A stretch of DNA of 64,000 bases from NCBI GenBank assembly GCA_949358305.1, contig OX442317.1, positions 13,694,991 through 13,758,990 of the forward strand, read 5' to 3'. Numbering within the stretch: position 1 is the first letter of the stretch; every line of letters starts with the position of its first letter. The notes below the pieces were generated by a model that was not told the origin of the DNA, ran no database searches, and saw only the letters and a list, made by a program, of their open reading frames with translations. Positions 1 to 8,649 of this stretch are shown here, piece by piece. Origin of the DNA: Strigamia acuminata. Its lineage: Eukaryota; Arthropoda; Chilopoda; Geophilomorpha; Linotaeniidae. The translations under genes were made by a program, and so were the position numbers.

Positions 1-266
1 ATCGCGAGCGCGCGCGTTTTTGTGCAGTACAATGTGCTGATTAAACCAACAGCATTATAGAGTGATTACATTGTTCATTTGTGTTTTTAAGTTACAAAAT
101 GGTACAAAATCATAAAATAAACTTGTAAAGTGCAATTTCTGCGGATTGATCAAAATCCGCAAAATCCGCCGCAAAATTGCGAACAGGGGATCAGCATATA
201 GGCAGCCGTAATGTTAAAAATGGGGTCCCTTTCGCACTCCGCAAAATCCGCATGCGCGCCATAAGG
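1..266. repeat. Foreign AT-rich repeat replacing most of the 5' LTR of element A
   Basis: This stretch does not match the corresponding part of the intact 3' LTR of element A (the part before 12804), although the sequence from 267 onward does. It holds nested inverted repeats: tgcggatt at 140-147 with aatccgca at 154-161, enclosed by gcaattt at 132-138 and aaattgc at 174-180. The ccgcaaaa word recurs at 157-180 and 238-250. The same CCGCAAA vocabulary fills the ends of the hAT-like element at 21464-22508, so it is probably part of a DNA transposon or MITE. Its left end lies outside the window, so class and target duplication cannot be read. No gene is seen. Confidence 0.5.
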
Positions 267-333
267 TTAGAGGCGGGAAATTCAAATAGCCCCAACCCCA
301 TTCTTTTCTATTCGGTGTTGACAGACCGCAACA
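267..333 (+). repeat. Remnant of the 5' LTR of element A
   Basis: The 67 bases match the last 67 bases of the 3' LTR (12804-12870) without a visible difference and end in gcaaca, the inverse of the tgttgc that opens these LTRs. The rest of the 5' LTR is displaced by the foreign sequence at 1-266. Confidence 0.88.
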
Positions 334-348
334 TCGAATACGATTCTG

Positions 349-367
349 TGGTGCACGTGACCAGGAT
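349..367 (+). other. Putative primer binding site, element A
   Basis: TGGTGCACGTGACCAGGAT begins with the TGG that pairs with a tRNA CCA end. The identical 19-mer is found in B (25002-25020, minus) and C (54237-54255). It lies 15 nt after the LTR end, further than usual. Without the A at its seventh base it reads TGGTGCCGTGACC, as in element D, which fits the 3' end of animal tRNA-His. The tRNA assignment is inference. Confidence 0.55.
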
Positions 368-561
368 TCCGTCTGAAATCTGTGAGTTTTTCCGGTTTGT
401 TTTGGATACGTTTCTTCGCGTGTTTGTTGCGACGGGAGAACAATACGTTCGTGATTCGTCGTCTGCTACGAGTGTCGCCGTTCAAAGTGACAACAGTCAC
501 GACTGGGACAGCTCTTGCTTCGAGTGCGAACTTTTGTGTGTCATCAGCGGGATTCTACAGT

Positions 562-572
562 CGCCATCTTGG
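562..572 (+). promoter_or_regulatory. YY1-like motif in the leader of element A
   Basis: CGCCATCTTGG matches the core of the YY1/Pho site (AAGATGGCG on the other strand). The same word lies in the leader of B and in LTR F; C has a one-base variant. Function is inferred from the motif only. Confidence 0.4.
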
Positions 573-806
573 ATTTGGATAACACAACGCGCTGTGCTGA
601 GAAGTCGATTCGCCCCTGAATTTATTGCTTTTCTTGTGTTTTTTCATTCAGTGCATTTATTTTGGAGGTTTTGTTTGCATGAGGGTATTGTTTTGGGTAT
701 TCTTTTTGGTGTTATTGCTGTTTCATATGCTAATCTTAAGGGAAATTTAGTAAAAGTGAATTTTATTGCAAATCGTTTTAGTGTTTTCTTTAATTTTATG
801 CATGCA

Positions 807-836
807 TCTCCATATAACTGGCATAACCAGGGGAGA
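807..836 (+). other. Conserved leader RNA hairpin, element A
   Basis: Outer stem ATCTCC/GGAGAT and inner stem CTGG/CCAG around loop cataa, with atataa bulged on the 5' side. Equivalent hairpins occur in B, C and F, with the inner pair changed to CTGC/GCAG in B and F. These are compensating changes. Confidence 0.6.
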
Positions 837-983
837 TTTAGATTTTTTGAAGCTAGTTACTGGTCAGTCTCTCATTGCAAGGGCTGTCAGTTATTAACGC
901 TAAAATTTGATAGTGGTTTTCGTGCAAAATTCGTTCCGTACGAATCGCCGAAAATATTTCAAACTTGTGTAGGACTTTTTGAG

Positions 984-1046
984 TCACGTTTTTCATACGT
1001 GATCAAGGTCGCTCGTGTGTTTTAGCATCCTTGATTGTTAAAACAC
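984..1046 (+). other. Two conserved leader hairpins, element A
   Basis: TCACGT at 984-989 pairs with ACGTGA at 997-1002 across a 7-nt loop. GTGTTTTA at 1017-1024 pairs with TAAAACAC at 1039-1046. Both recur in B (near 24329-24400) and C (near 54865-54926). In C the second stem is extended to TGTTTTAGC/GCTAAAACA. Likely leader RNA structure; role unknown. Confidence 0.5.
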
Positions 1047-1241
1047 TCGATATTCTTGTGCATTTTCATTTGATTTTTTGTCATTTGGGCAATTAAACGT
1101 TGAAAAATTCTGTGTATTTTTGGGGGATAAAATTGAAAATTTTATTCTTTTAAAAATTGAAAGCGAAGTGTTTTTTGTCAAACGAGATTTTATCTTCCTT
1201 TTCGCAATTTGCAGCCGTGAATTTGTGAAGAGAGAGAAAAC

Positions 1242-3868
1242 ATGGCAGAACCTTCCGTGCAAAACTTGCTCACTCCAGAACAACTCGAAATTATGGAGAC
1301 GAGATGGGAAGCGCTACTCACTTCACTCTCCGCTTTGCTGACTGTATCGGAGCAGACCAGCGACCCGGGAGAGTTGGAGGCGCTGTTATCTACAGCAAAT
1401 ATTCGAGAGACACGTGCTGTCAATGGACTCAATGATCTTCAAACACATTCCGAACATGGATTTTATCTTGAAGCCATTGAAAAACTCGAGGCAGTTCAAA
1501 CGAGAGTGGATCTTCTCCGCGGACGTTGGGAAGTATCGAAACGGTCCCTTCCTACACTGGGAGGACGACTAAATATGTCAACTGCATCTGGCGGTAATAC
1601 GACAATGAATGCTTCTTTCCGAAAAAACCAGAAGTTGCCAAAATTGGAGTCTGTGAAGTTCGATGGGGACATTTTGAAGTACAAGACTTTCAAAAGTAAC
1701 TTTGAAACTTCAGTACACAAGGACCCAGACTTGAGCGACGTGGAAAAGCTTCAATATCTACAGACAATGTGTGTTGGCGAAGCAGCCACTTTGATTTCAA
1801 CTTTTCCCTTGATCGAAGAATCCTACCATTTGGCTCGAGAAGAGTTGGAGAGAAACTACGGGGATGAGGACGCACAGCAAACTGCCATCATCAGATCAAT
1901 TCGAGAAATGAAAATTGTTACAAGTGTCTATCCAACTAAAGCGTTAAGAACAAATTTAACCAAAATTTCTTCCACCGTCAGACTCCTTGAGCAGTTGAAA
2001 ATACCAATACAAACTTCAGGTGCTTTTCTCATGCCGGATATTATCAGCAAATTTCCAACTCAGATGGCATTGCGTTTTTATCAGGTGCATGGAATTCAAA
2101 ACAAGAACATTATGACACTACTTGACTTTTTCTTGAAAGAAGTAGCTATGGCGGAAAGAACTGACAATTCATCTCATTCTGAAAAAGTGAAGAAAGAAAA
2201 GACTGAAGCCGAAAAAAGCAAGCAAAAAGGTTCTATGACGACTTGCGCTGCGACACAGGATTCCAAGCAATCAACCAGTGCCAAAGTCAAGCAGGAAACA
2301 AAACAAGAGAGTAAACCTGCTAATACGAAGAGCATCAAGTGCATTTTTTGTGAAGAGGATCACCTTAATGGTTCCTGCAAAAAAGAAATCGAGATCAACG
2401 CAAAAATCGAATTGATCAAGAAAAACAGGCTTTGCTTCAATTGTTTCAGAACTGGCCATCGCGTCGGGGACTGTAAAGTGAAATTTTCCTGCAAACATTG
2501 TGGTGGAAGACATCACTCCACCATTTGCAAGAAGTCGGATGCAAAGAATTCATCAAGCGTTGTCGAGAAGCCCAAGGAGTCACAAGTGACAACACACGTC
2601 TCGTGCGCGATCTCCGCGACTCTTCAATTAATGATATTTACTGCGAACCTCAAAACCAAAAATGGAGGATCTCACAACATCCGAGGAATGATAGATCCAG
2701 GCAGCCACCGATCTTTCATAACAACTGAGTTGATAAACAGGATCAAGTTGAAAAAGTGCGGCAGCATTTCGGCCACGACACAACGCTTCAATGATTCTAC
2801 TCCTGCTTCAACGGATTATGACGTTTTTAACGTTACTTTGAAAAGCAGAAATGACACGCAAGAAATCAAAATGACAATGCTATCGGTCGAAAACCTACCA
2901 AAAGTGCAAGGAATTCTAAACTCCACGGTAATAGAAAAAGTGAAAGGATTAAATCTTGAGTTGGCTGAAGAATTGCCTGCCAAAACATCCCAAATTGACA
3001 TTTTATTAGGAGTGGATGTTTGGTGGAAAATTCTAAAGGACGGCAAGAAGAAAATCAACGAGGATTTGGGCCTTATAAACACTTTATTTGGCTGGGTTCT
3101 CACCGGTGCAGCTGGAAACATCGATTTGTTTGATGATGAAGCCGACTTAACCACGTGTTGCAACACTTGCAACGTTGATATAAATGAAAAGTTGGACAAA
3201 CTCTGGAATTTGGAGGCAATCGGGATAGATTCGGGAGAGAAGGATTCCGACTTTATTCGAGACCGATTCGAATCCACGACAAAACGCTTGGAGGATGGAC
3301 GCTATGAAGTGATGCTCCCCTTCAATGGAAAAGAAAAAGAGTTAGAATCGAATTGGGAGTTGGCAATGAATCAACTTGCAAATACGCTGAAAAGAATAGA
3401 TGCAAATGAGGACTATAAAAAACGTTACGACGACTCGATGTGGCAGTACATCGAGGAAAATCACGCGGAAGAAGTCCCAAAGGAGGAGCGTTTTCTCAAG
3501 AAGGGGATATATAATATACCTCACCACCCCGTCATAAAAGAGGATCGAGATACTTCCAAATTTAGAATAGTGTTCAACGCGTCTTCATCCAAGAAGGGAA
3601 AACTTTCCCTCAATGACTGTTTATTTCCGGGACCTTCCCTCAACCCTGACTTAATTCTTGTTATTGTGAGATTCCTTCTCTATTGCATCCCGATAATAGC
3701 AGATATTAAACAAGCATTCCTGCAAGTTATGATCAACCCAACTCAAAGAAACTTTTTACGCTTTCTGTGGGTGGCTCGTGATTATTTTAAACAGCCTTAT
3801 TCGTGGCAAAACCTGTGGAACAACATTATGATCCTGAGAATGATCGTCGTGCCCTTTGGTGTTATTTC
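1242..3868 (+). pseudogene. gag-pol: BEL/Pao gag-pol polyprotein, N-terminal part (split by copia insertion)
   Basis: The frame opens at the ATG at 1242 (MAEPSVQNLLTPEQ), which aligns with the MERD starts of B and C. It encodes a helical N-terminal gag region, a DUF1759-like gag block (LPKLESVKFDGD near residue 130), then three zinc-knuckle-like motifs (CIFCEEDHLNGSC, CFNCFRTGHRVGDC, CKHCGGRHHSTIC, about residues 366-430). The retropepsin-like protease follows (GMIDPGSHRSF near residue 483), then the front of reverse transcriptase through the first catalytic Asp (ADIKQAFLQV near residue 821). It stays open for 874 codons up to the copia target duplication. An apparent extension to 3938 is read-through into the copia LTR and not native. 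The frame resumes in phase at 8650. Gag would form the particle, and pol would copy and integrate the element. Confidence 0.93.
3864..3868 (+). other. Target site duplication of the copia element, left copy
   Basis: atttc lies just before the 5' LTR and is repeated at 8650-8654 just after the 3' LTR. A 5-bp duplication is standard for copia elements. Confidence 0.95.
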
Positions 3869-4082
3869 TGTTAGATTTAATGTTAAAATCTATTGTTACA
3901 AATTGTCAAAAGGTTTTTACGTATACAAATGTGTTTGAACGTTGCACGCACGTAATGCACGTGCAATTGTTGTAAAATTTACCGTAAAGTAAAGACGTGT
4001 TATTTTATGTTCCCGTTACAACGTGTGTTTTCATTTATACTTGGACATTCGAAATCTTTGTGGAACCGAATAGGAACCAACA
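3869..4082 (+). repeat. 5' LTR of the copia element (214 bp)
   Basis: Begins tgttagattt and ends ggaaccaaca (TG...CA). It matches 8431-8649 except for lacking 5 bp at the gtgcaattg site. Confidence 0.96.
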
Positions 4083-4084
4083 AG

Positions 4085-4094
4085 TGGTAGCAGA
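4085..4094 (+). other. Primer binding site of the copia element
   Basis: TGGTAGCAGA, 2 nt after the LTR, is complementary to the 3' end of animal initiator tRNA-Met (UCUGCUACCA), the common copia primer. Confidence 0.8.
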
Positions 4095-4209
4095 AGGCCG
4101 GTTTTTCTTCGAAAAGAAGTATCCACGGCACTCAGACGACATTTTTCGAAGATTCGAGTGAGAACGAAGTGCGCACGTGACGGAATTCGAAAATCGAACG
4201 TCGTGAAAA

Positions 4210-7200
4210 ATGGCGGATGCGATTTCGGGCGGTTCGTTGAATCGGATTGATCTTCTTACACCGGAGAACTATTTCATCTGGCAGTTTAAGGTTGGAAGTT
4301 TATTAGCAGCTAAGAGTTTGAAAAATATGATAACGGATCCAGCAGTGGCAGAACCGGTGGTGGGCGCTCCGGGTTACGCAGATAATCTCGTAAAATATAA
4401 CACTTGGGTGAAAAACAACAACGAGGCACTCGGCATCATTATTTTGACCGTTTCGAACGAGGAAGCGACGAATTGCATGGGGAAAACCAGTGCAAAAGAA
4501 GTTTGGGATGCGTTAAAAGCGCTGTACGCCGGAACGACGGAGGAACGTCAAATCGACGCGGCGGCCGAATTGTGCGAATTACGTATGAAACACGACGAGG
4601 GAGTTGACAGCTACTTAAACAGGGCGAAGTCGATTCAATCGAGAGCCAAGGCAGTCGGACGTGACATAAAAGATCGCGAATTGATGATGTACGTGACGCG
4701 TGGTCTCGTGACAAGATTTTCCCACATTGCGAGGAATTTTCGATCGAATGCAACGGCAACAATTGAAGAATTACGACGTGAACTCAAAATGGAGGACCAA
4801 TGGTCAGCGTTTAATTCGAAAGGAGCGGCGACGGAAAGCGGGACAGTGGCGTTCAAGGCACAAGTCGGAAGAAATTCGGGAGGCAGGAAAACAAAAGGTG
4901 GGACAAAATTTGTTTGTTATGAGTGTGGCAAAAGCGGCCATATTGCCAAAGACTGTTGGCAGCGCCATCCAGAGAAGCGCCCCACGAAAATGGCACAAAG
5001 ACCAAAAGAGGCGGCAAAAATGGCGCTGGCCGAAGTGGAATTTGCAACAATACAGCACGCGCTAGTAGTTGAATTGGAATCGAGCGATCACCTTGACGAC
5101 TGGATTTTGGATTCAGGCGCATCAGTGCATATGTCGAGCAAGCGAGAACTTTTTCATTGTTTTGTTGAAATGGAGACAACAATAACCACAGCCAAGAAAG
5201 GTGTGAAGCTTCTAGCGACAGGAAAAGGAAGCATAATTTTGGATTGTCAACTCGACGGAGCGGCAACAATGAAGATTTTGCTGCAAGACGTGCTCTTTGT
5301 TCCAGAGCTGAAGGGGAACTTGCTCTCAATTCCGCGCTTGACGGCAAAGAATTACACCGTACAATTCAGGGGAAACTGGGCGGACATTAATAGTCCAATT
5401 GGAGAGACGATTGGAAAAGGAGCAAAGTGTGGCACCATGTATTTATTGCAACTGAAAAAGGAAGAGCAAGCGAATGCGGTTGCCACGACAACTAAACAAA
5501 CCAAGGAAATATGGCATAAACGATTGTGTCATGCAAACGAGCGAACAATCGACAAGATGACCAACAAGGAATTGGTTTACGGGTTGGAGTACAACAATGC
5601 ACCATTGGACAAATGCACTGCGTGCATACTCGGAAAAATGACGAAGAGCCCGTACAAACGAATAAACGAGAAGCAGTCGGATGATGTTTTGCAACTAATA
5701 CACATGGATTTGATTGGACCATTCAAGACACCATCAATGGGAGGAAGCAGGTACGCTTTTGTAATTACTGAAGACTTCACGCGCAAGAAGTTTGCTTATT
5801 TCATGAGCGAGAAATCTCAAACATTTGATTTCTTCAAGTCATTTAAAGCAATGGCGGAAAAGCAAACTGGGAACAAATTAAAGCGTATTAGAAGCGACAA
5901 CGGAGGCGAGTTTGTCAACGAGAATTTTAAACGTTTATGCAACGAAGAAGGGATTCTGCACGAGCTAACAGTGCCATTCAATGCAGCCAGCAACGGCATT
6001 GCGGAGCGTACGAATCGAACGCTCGTTGAGGCGACACGAACATTGCTTTTGGAATCGGGCCTACCGCAAATATTTTGGGCCGAAGCATTTTCAACGTCGA
6101 TACACGTAAAAAACCGAACTTTGACGAAACCAAATGGTGATTTAGTTCCGGAGGAAATGTGGTTAAAACGCAAGCAATCAATAAAACATCTTCGAGTTTT
6201 TGGTTGTGAGGCTTTCCTGCACATCCCAGCAGAGAAGAGGCAAAAGCTTGATCAAAAAGCAAAACGCGGAATATTCGTGGGATACTCGACGGATAGAAAA
6301 GCATTTAGGATTTACGTCCCAGCCGAAAAGAAAATACAAGAAGGTAGAACAGTGGAATTTAATGAAGAAATTCGAGGGGCGGACATCTTTAATTTGACAA
6401 AACCGGACGAAAATAGGCGTTTTTGTCAAGAATACGAAGACGAGGCAATTGTTGAAGCAAATGATAACGATGACGACAATGCTCAACGACCAGCAGTGAT
6501 TGCTGAAGACGCGCAGCCGAATCTACAACAGGTACAACCGGCGCAGGTTGGCAGACCTCGGGGATCAACACAAGCCGTGCTCCAGCAGCGACACGCGGAA
6601 CAAATGGAGCAGCGTGAGCAACAATTGCAACAAGAAGGTGTACGTCGATCACAGCGCATCGCAGCACAACATGAAGCAGTAAATGCAGCGGTCGAAGCGG
6701 CGAATGTAGCATTCGAAGGCGTTGACGACTTGTTTACACCGGAAACATACGAGCAAGCAATAAATTGCGACGAAAAAGAAAAATGGAAAACGGCGATGGA
6801 TAGTGAAATAGACTCATTGCACGTGAACAATGTTTGGACATTAGTAAAGAAGGAAAAGCAAATGACTACGATAAAGAGCAAATGGATTTATCGGATAAAA
6901 CTCAACGTAGACAGAAGTGTAAATAAATACAAGGCAAGATTGGTGGCAGTGGGGTATTCCCAGAGAGCAGGCATTGATTACACGGAAACTTTCTCGCCAG
7001 TTGTAAGAGTCGAATCACTCCGCATCATTTTATCCATGGTGGCCAAGCACAAATTGATGACGCGTCAGTTTGACATAAAAACAGCCTACCTGTACGGCCT
7101 AATTGATGAAACGATTTTCATGGAGCAGCCGGAGGGATATGAACAGAAGGACTTGATTTGCAGACTTGAACGAAGCCTGTACGGTCTGAGACAATCAGGG

Positions 7201-8310
7201 AGATGTTGGAACGAGAGACTGGACACGGAATTGCAGAAAATTGGCCTGAAACCACTAATTAACGACAGGTGTGTGTATATTTACAAGAGAAAAAATGACT
7301 TTATTATTCTGGGGGTGTACGTAGATGACATTTTGGCAGCGTTTACTAGTCAAAAGATATTGGACCGGATTCTAAAGAAGATAAAAAGAGTTTTTGAAAT
7401 TGTTGATTTGGGAGAAGTACATTTCCTATTGGGAATGGAAATTTCGATAATGGACAACGGAATTCTAATTGGTCAACAAAAATACATAAACGATGTTTTA
7501 AAGAGATACGAGCTGATGGACGGAGTCACTGCAAACACACCAATGGCTACTGGACAAGACTTAGATGATTTTGAGAAATCGAAAAGAGTCGACCAGCAAC
7601 TTTATCAGCAAATGATAGGATCGCTGATGCACGTGATGATAATATCACGACCGGACATATCATTCGCAATAAGTGCGTTGTCAGCATATTCAAGAGATCC
7701 GCGCCAATTACACTTCAGAGCGGTCAAACGAGTGATGCGATATCTGAAGAAGACGATTGAGATGCGATTGTTTTTCTCAAATGAGGAGGGGAAATTACAA
7801 GGATTTGCGGACGCAAGCTGGAACGTCACCCAAGATGCAAAATCACATACAGGGATGATAGTAAAAATTGGATCAACAACAATAACGTGGAAAACCAAAA
7901 AACAACGATTAGTCGCGATGTCATCGACAGAAAGCGAGATTTTGGCCATCTGCGAATTGCTGAAATCCATAAAATGGGCACGAGACTTTTTGAGTGAAGT
8001 GGGCGAAGGAAGCTGTGTGCAGAGAAAAGTACCAATCTTCACGGACAGTCAACCAGCAATGCAGATTTTGTGCGGTTCGAACCAGTTTGGAAGAACTAAA
8101 CATATGAACCGACACTTGATGTTCATAAGGGACGAGATAAAACTTGGCAACATTGAATTAATCCATTTACCAACAGGTGACATGATTGCTGATTTCCTGA
8201 CGAAGGCGGTCGCGAAAGACAAATTCATGGAGGGACGCGACGGCGTGAGTCTGAGAGGAGAAGTTAAGATAAACGAGGACGAAGAGAAGAACGAAGACGA
8301 AGACAAATAG
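4210..8310 (+). CDS. gag-pol: Ty1/copia gag-pol polyprotein (intact, 1366 aa)
   Basis: A single frame opens at ATG 4210. Gag comes first, with a CCHC knuckle at about residues 236-249 (CYECGKSGHIAKDC). The protease has DSGAS at about 301. The integrase has its zinc-binding part (HKRLCH...CTACILGK, about 436-480) followed by the DDE core (HMDLIGPF, RSDNGGEF, then an Asn-Gly-Ile-Ala-Glu-Arg segment). Reverse transcriptase of the RVT_2 type has KARLVAVGYSQ and the catalytic YVDDI at about 1037. RNase H follows (FADASWN near 1199, MSSTESE, TDSQPA near 1278). Integrase before RT is the diagnostic copia order. The C-terminus is a short acidic tail. Length is typical of the family and no stop or frameshift is present. 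The product would be cleaved into particle, protease, integrase and RT proteins that copy and insert the element. Confidence 0.97.
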   Translation: MADAISGGSLNRIDLLTPENYFIWQFKVGSLLAAKSLKNMITDPAVAEPVVGAPGYADNLVKYNTWVKNNNEALGIIILTVSNEEATNCMGKTSAKEVWDALKALYAGTTEERQIDAAAELCELRMKHDEGVDSYLNRAKSIQSRAKAVGRDIKDRELMMYVTRGLVTRFSHIARNFRSNATATIEELRRELKMEDQWSAFNSKGAATESGTVAFKAQVGRNSGGRKTKGGTKFVCYECGKSGHIAKDCWQRHPEKRPTKMAQRPKEAAKMALAEVEFATIQHALVVELESSDHLDDWILDSGASVHMSSKRELFHCFVEMETTITTAKKGVKLLATGKGSIILDCQLDGAATMKILLQDVLFVPELKGNLLSIPRLTAKNYTVQFRGNWADINSPIGETIGKGAKCGTMYLLQLKKEEQANAVATTTKQTKEIWHKRLCHANERTIDKMTNKELVYGLEYNNAPLDKCTACILGKMTKSPYKRINEKQSDDVLQLIHMDLIGPFKTPSMGGSRYAFVITEDFTRKKFAYFMSEKSQTFDFFKSFKAMAEKQTGNKLKRIRSDNGGEFVNENFKRLCNEEGILHELTVPFNAASNGIAERTNRTLVEATRTLLLESGLPQIFWAEAFSTSIHVKNRTLTKPNGDLVPEEMWLKRKQSIKHLRVFGCEAFLHIPAEKRQKLDQKAKRGIFVGYSTDRKAFRIYVPAEKKIQEGRTVEFNEEIRGADIFNLTKPDENRRFCQEYEDEAIVEANDNDDDNAQRPAVIAEDAQPNLQQVQPAQVGRPRGSTQAVLQQRHAEQMEQREQQLQQEGVRRSQRIAAQHEAVNAAVEAANVAFEGVDDLFTPETYEQAINCDEKEKWKTAMDSEIDSLHVNNVWTLVKKEKQMTTIKSKWIYRIKLNVDRSVNKYKARLVAVGYSQRAGIDYTETFSPVVRVESLRIILSMVAKHKLMTRQFDIKTAYLYGLIDETIFMEQPEGYEQKDLICRLERSLYGLRQSGRCWNERLDTELQKIGLKPLINDRCVYIYKRKNDFIILGVYVDDILAAFTSQKILDRILKKIKRVFEIVDLGEVHFLLGMEISIMDNGILIGQQKYINDVLKRYELMDGVTANTPMATGQDLDDFEKSKRVDQQLYQQMIGSLMHVMIISRPDISFAISALSAYSRDPRQLHFRAVKRVMRYLKKTIEMRLFFSNEEGKLQGFADASWNVTQDAKSHTGMIVKIGSTTITWKTKKQRLVAMSSTESEILAICELLKSIKWARDFLSEVGEGSCVQRKVPIFTDSQPAMQILCGSNQFGRTKHMNRHLMFIRDEIKLGNIELIHLPTGDMIADFLTKAVAKDKFMEGRDGVSLRGEVKINEDEEKNEDEDK

Positions 8311-8420
8311 TTTTAAGTTCGAAATAATATTTTATTCATGTTTTTTGTTTTTGTTTTCGAATTTCATTGAATGTTAGTTTTAGTTTTTCTTAATTCATTT
8401 AAAAACTTATAAAAATTTGT

Positions 8421-8428
8421 AAGGAGGG
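8421..8428 (+). other. Polypurine tract of the copia element
   Basis: aaggaggg lies 2 nt before the 3' LTR, the usual site of plus-strand priming. It contrasts with the BEL elements here, which have a pyrimidine tract in this place. Confidence 0.8.
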
Positions 8429-8430
8429 TT

Positions 8431-8649
8431 TGTTAGATTTAATGTTAAAATCTATTGTTACAAATTGTCAAAAGGTTTTTACGTATACAAATGTGTTTGA
8501 ACGTTGCACGCACGTAATGCACGTGCAATTGAATTGTTGTAAAATTTACCGTAAAGTAAAGACGTGTTATTTTATGTTCCCGTTACAACGTGTGTTTTCA
8601 TTTATACTTGGACATTCGAAATCTTTGTGGAACCGAATAGGAACCAACA
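8431..8649 (+). repeat. 3' LTR of the copia element (219 bp)
   Basis: Same sequence as 3869-4082 plus 5 bp (gtgcaattgaattg against gtgcaattg). It is followed by the TSD copy atttc at 8650-8654, which is at the same time the resumed coding sequence of element A. Confidence 0.96.

Larger units (their letters stand above)
334..1241 (+). other. Leader region of element A between LTR and gag
   Basis: About 0.9 kb of T-rich leader, clearly similar in sequence and order to the leaders of B (24070-25035, minus) and C (54222-55130). In order it holds a primer-binding-like site (349-367), a YY1-like motif (562-572), a covarying hairpin (807-836), a TCACGT...ACGTGA hairpin (984-1002) and a GTGTTTTA...TAAAACAC hairpin (1017-1046). 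A long open frame (177-1025) crosses it, but most differences from C change amino acids and B and C carry frameshifts. I therefore treat it as conserved RNA rather than a gene. Confidence 0.7.
3869..8649 (+). mobile_element. Complete Ty1/copia LTR retrotransposon inside element A
   Basis: A 4781-bp element with LTRs of 214 and 219 bp that differ, as far as I can see, only by a 5-bp aattg repeat. It has a 5-bp TSD, an initiator-tRNA-Met type primer site, a single uninterrupted gag-pol frame and a short polypurine tract. It entered the reverse transcriptase region of element A in the same orientation. All parts needed for transposition appear present, so the insertion is recent and possibly competent. 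Confidence 0.97.

Noticed and set aside
251-270. PIF/Harbinger end with a TTA target at the edge of the repeat at 1-266
   Set aside because: The TTA follows the edge, but the terminal bases (ccataagg) do not fit Harbinger ends and the other end is outside the window.
3869-3938. C-terminal extension of the A gag-pol frame to 3938
   Set aside because: It is read-through into the copia LTR; the native frame continues at 8650.
4439-5347. Minus-strand frames opposite the copia and BEL gag-pol genes
   Set aside because: They are shadows of the plus-strand coding frames.
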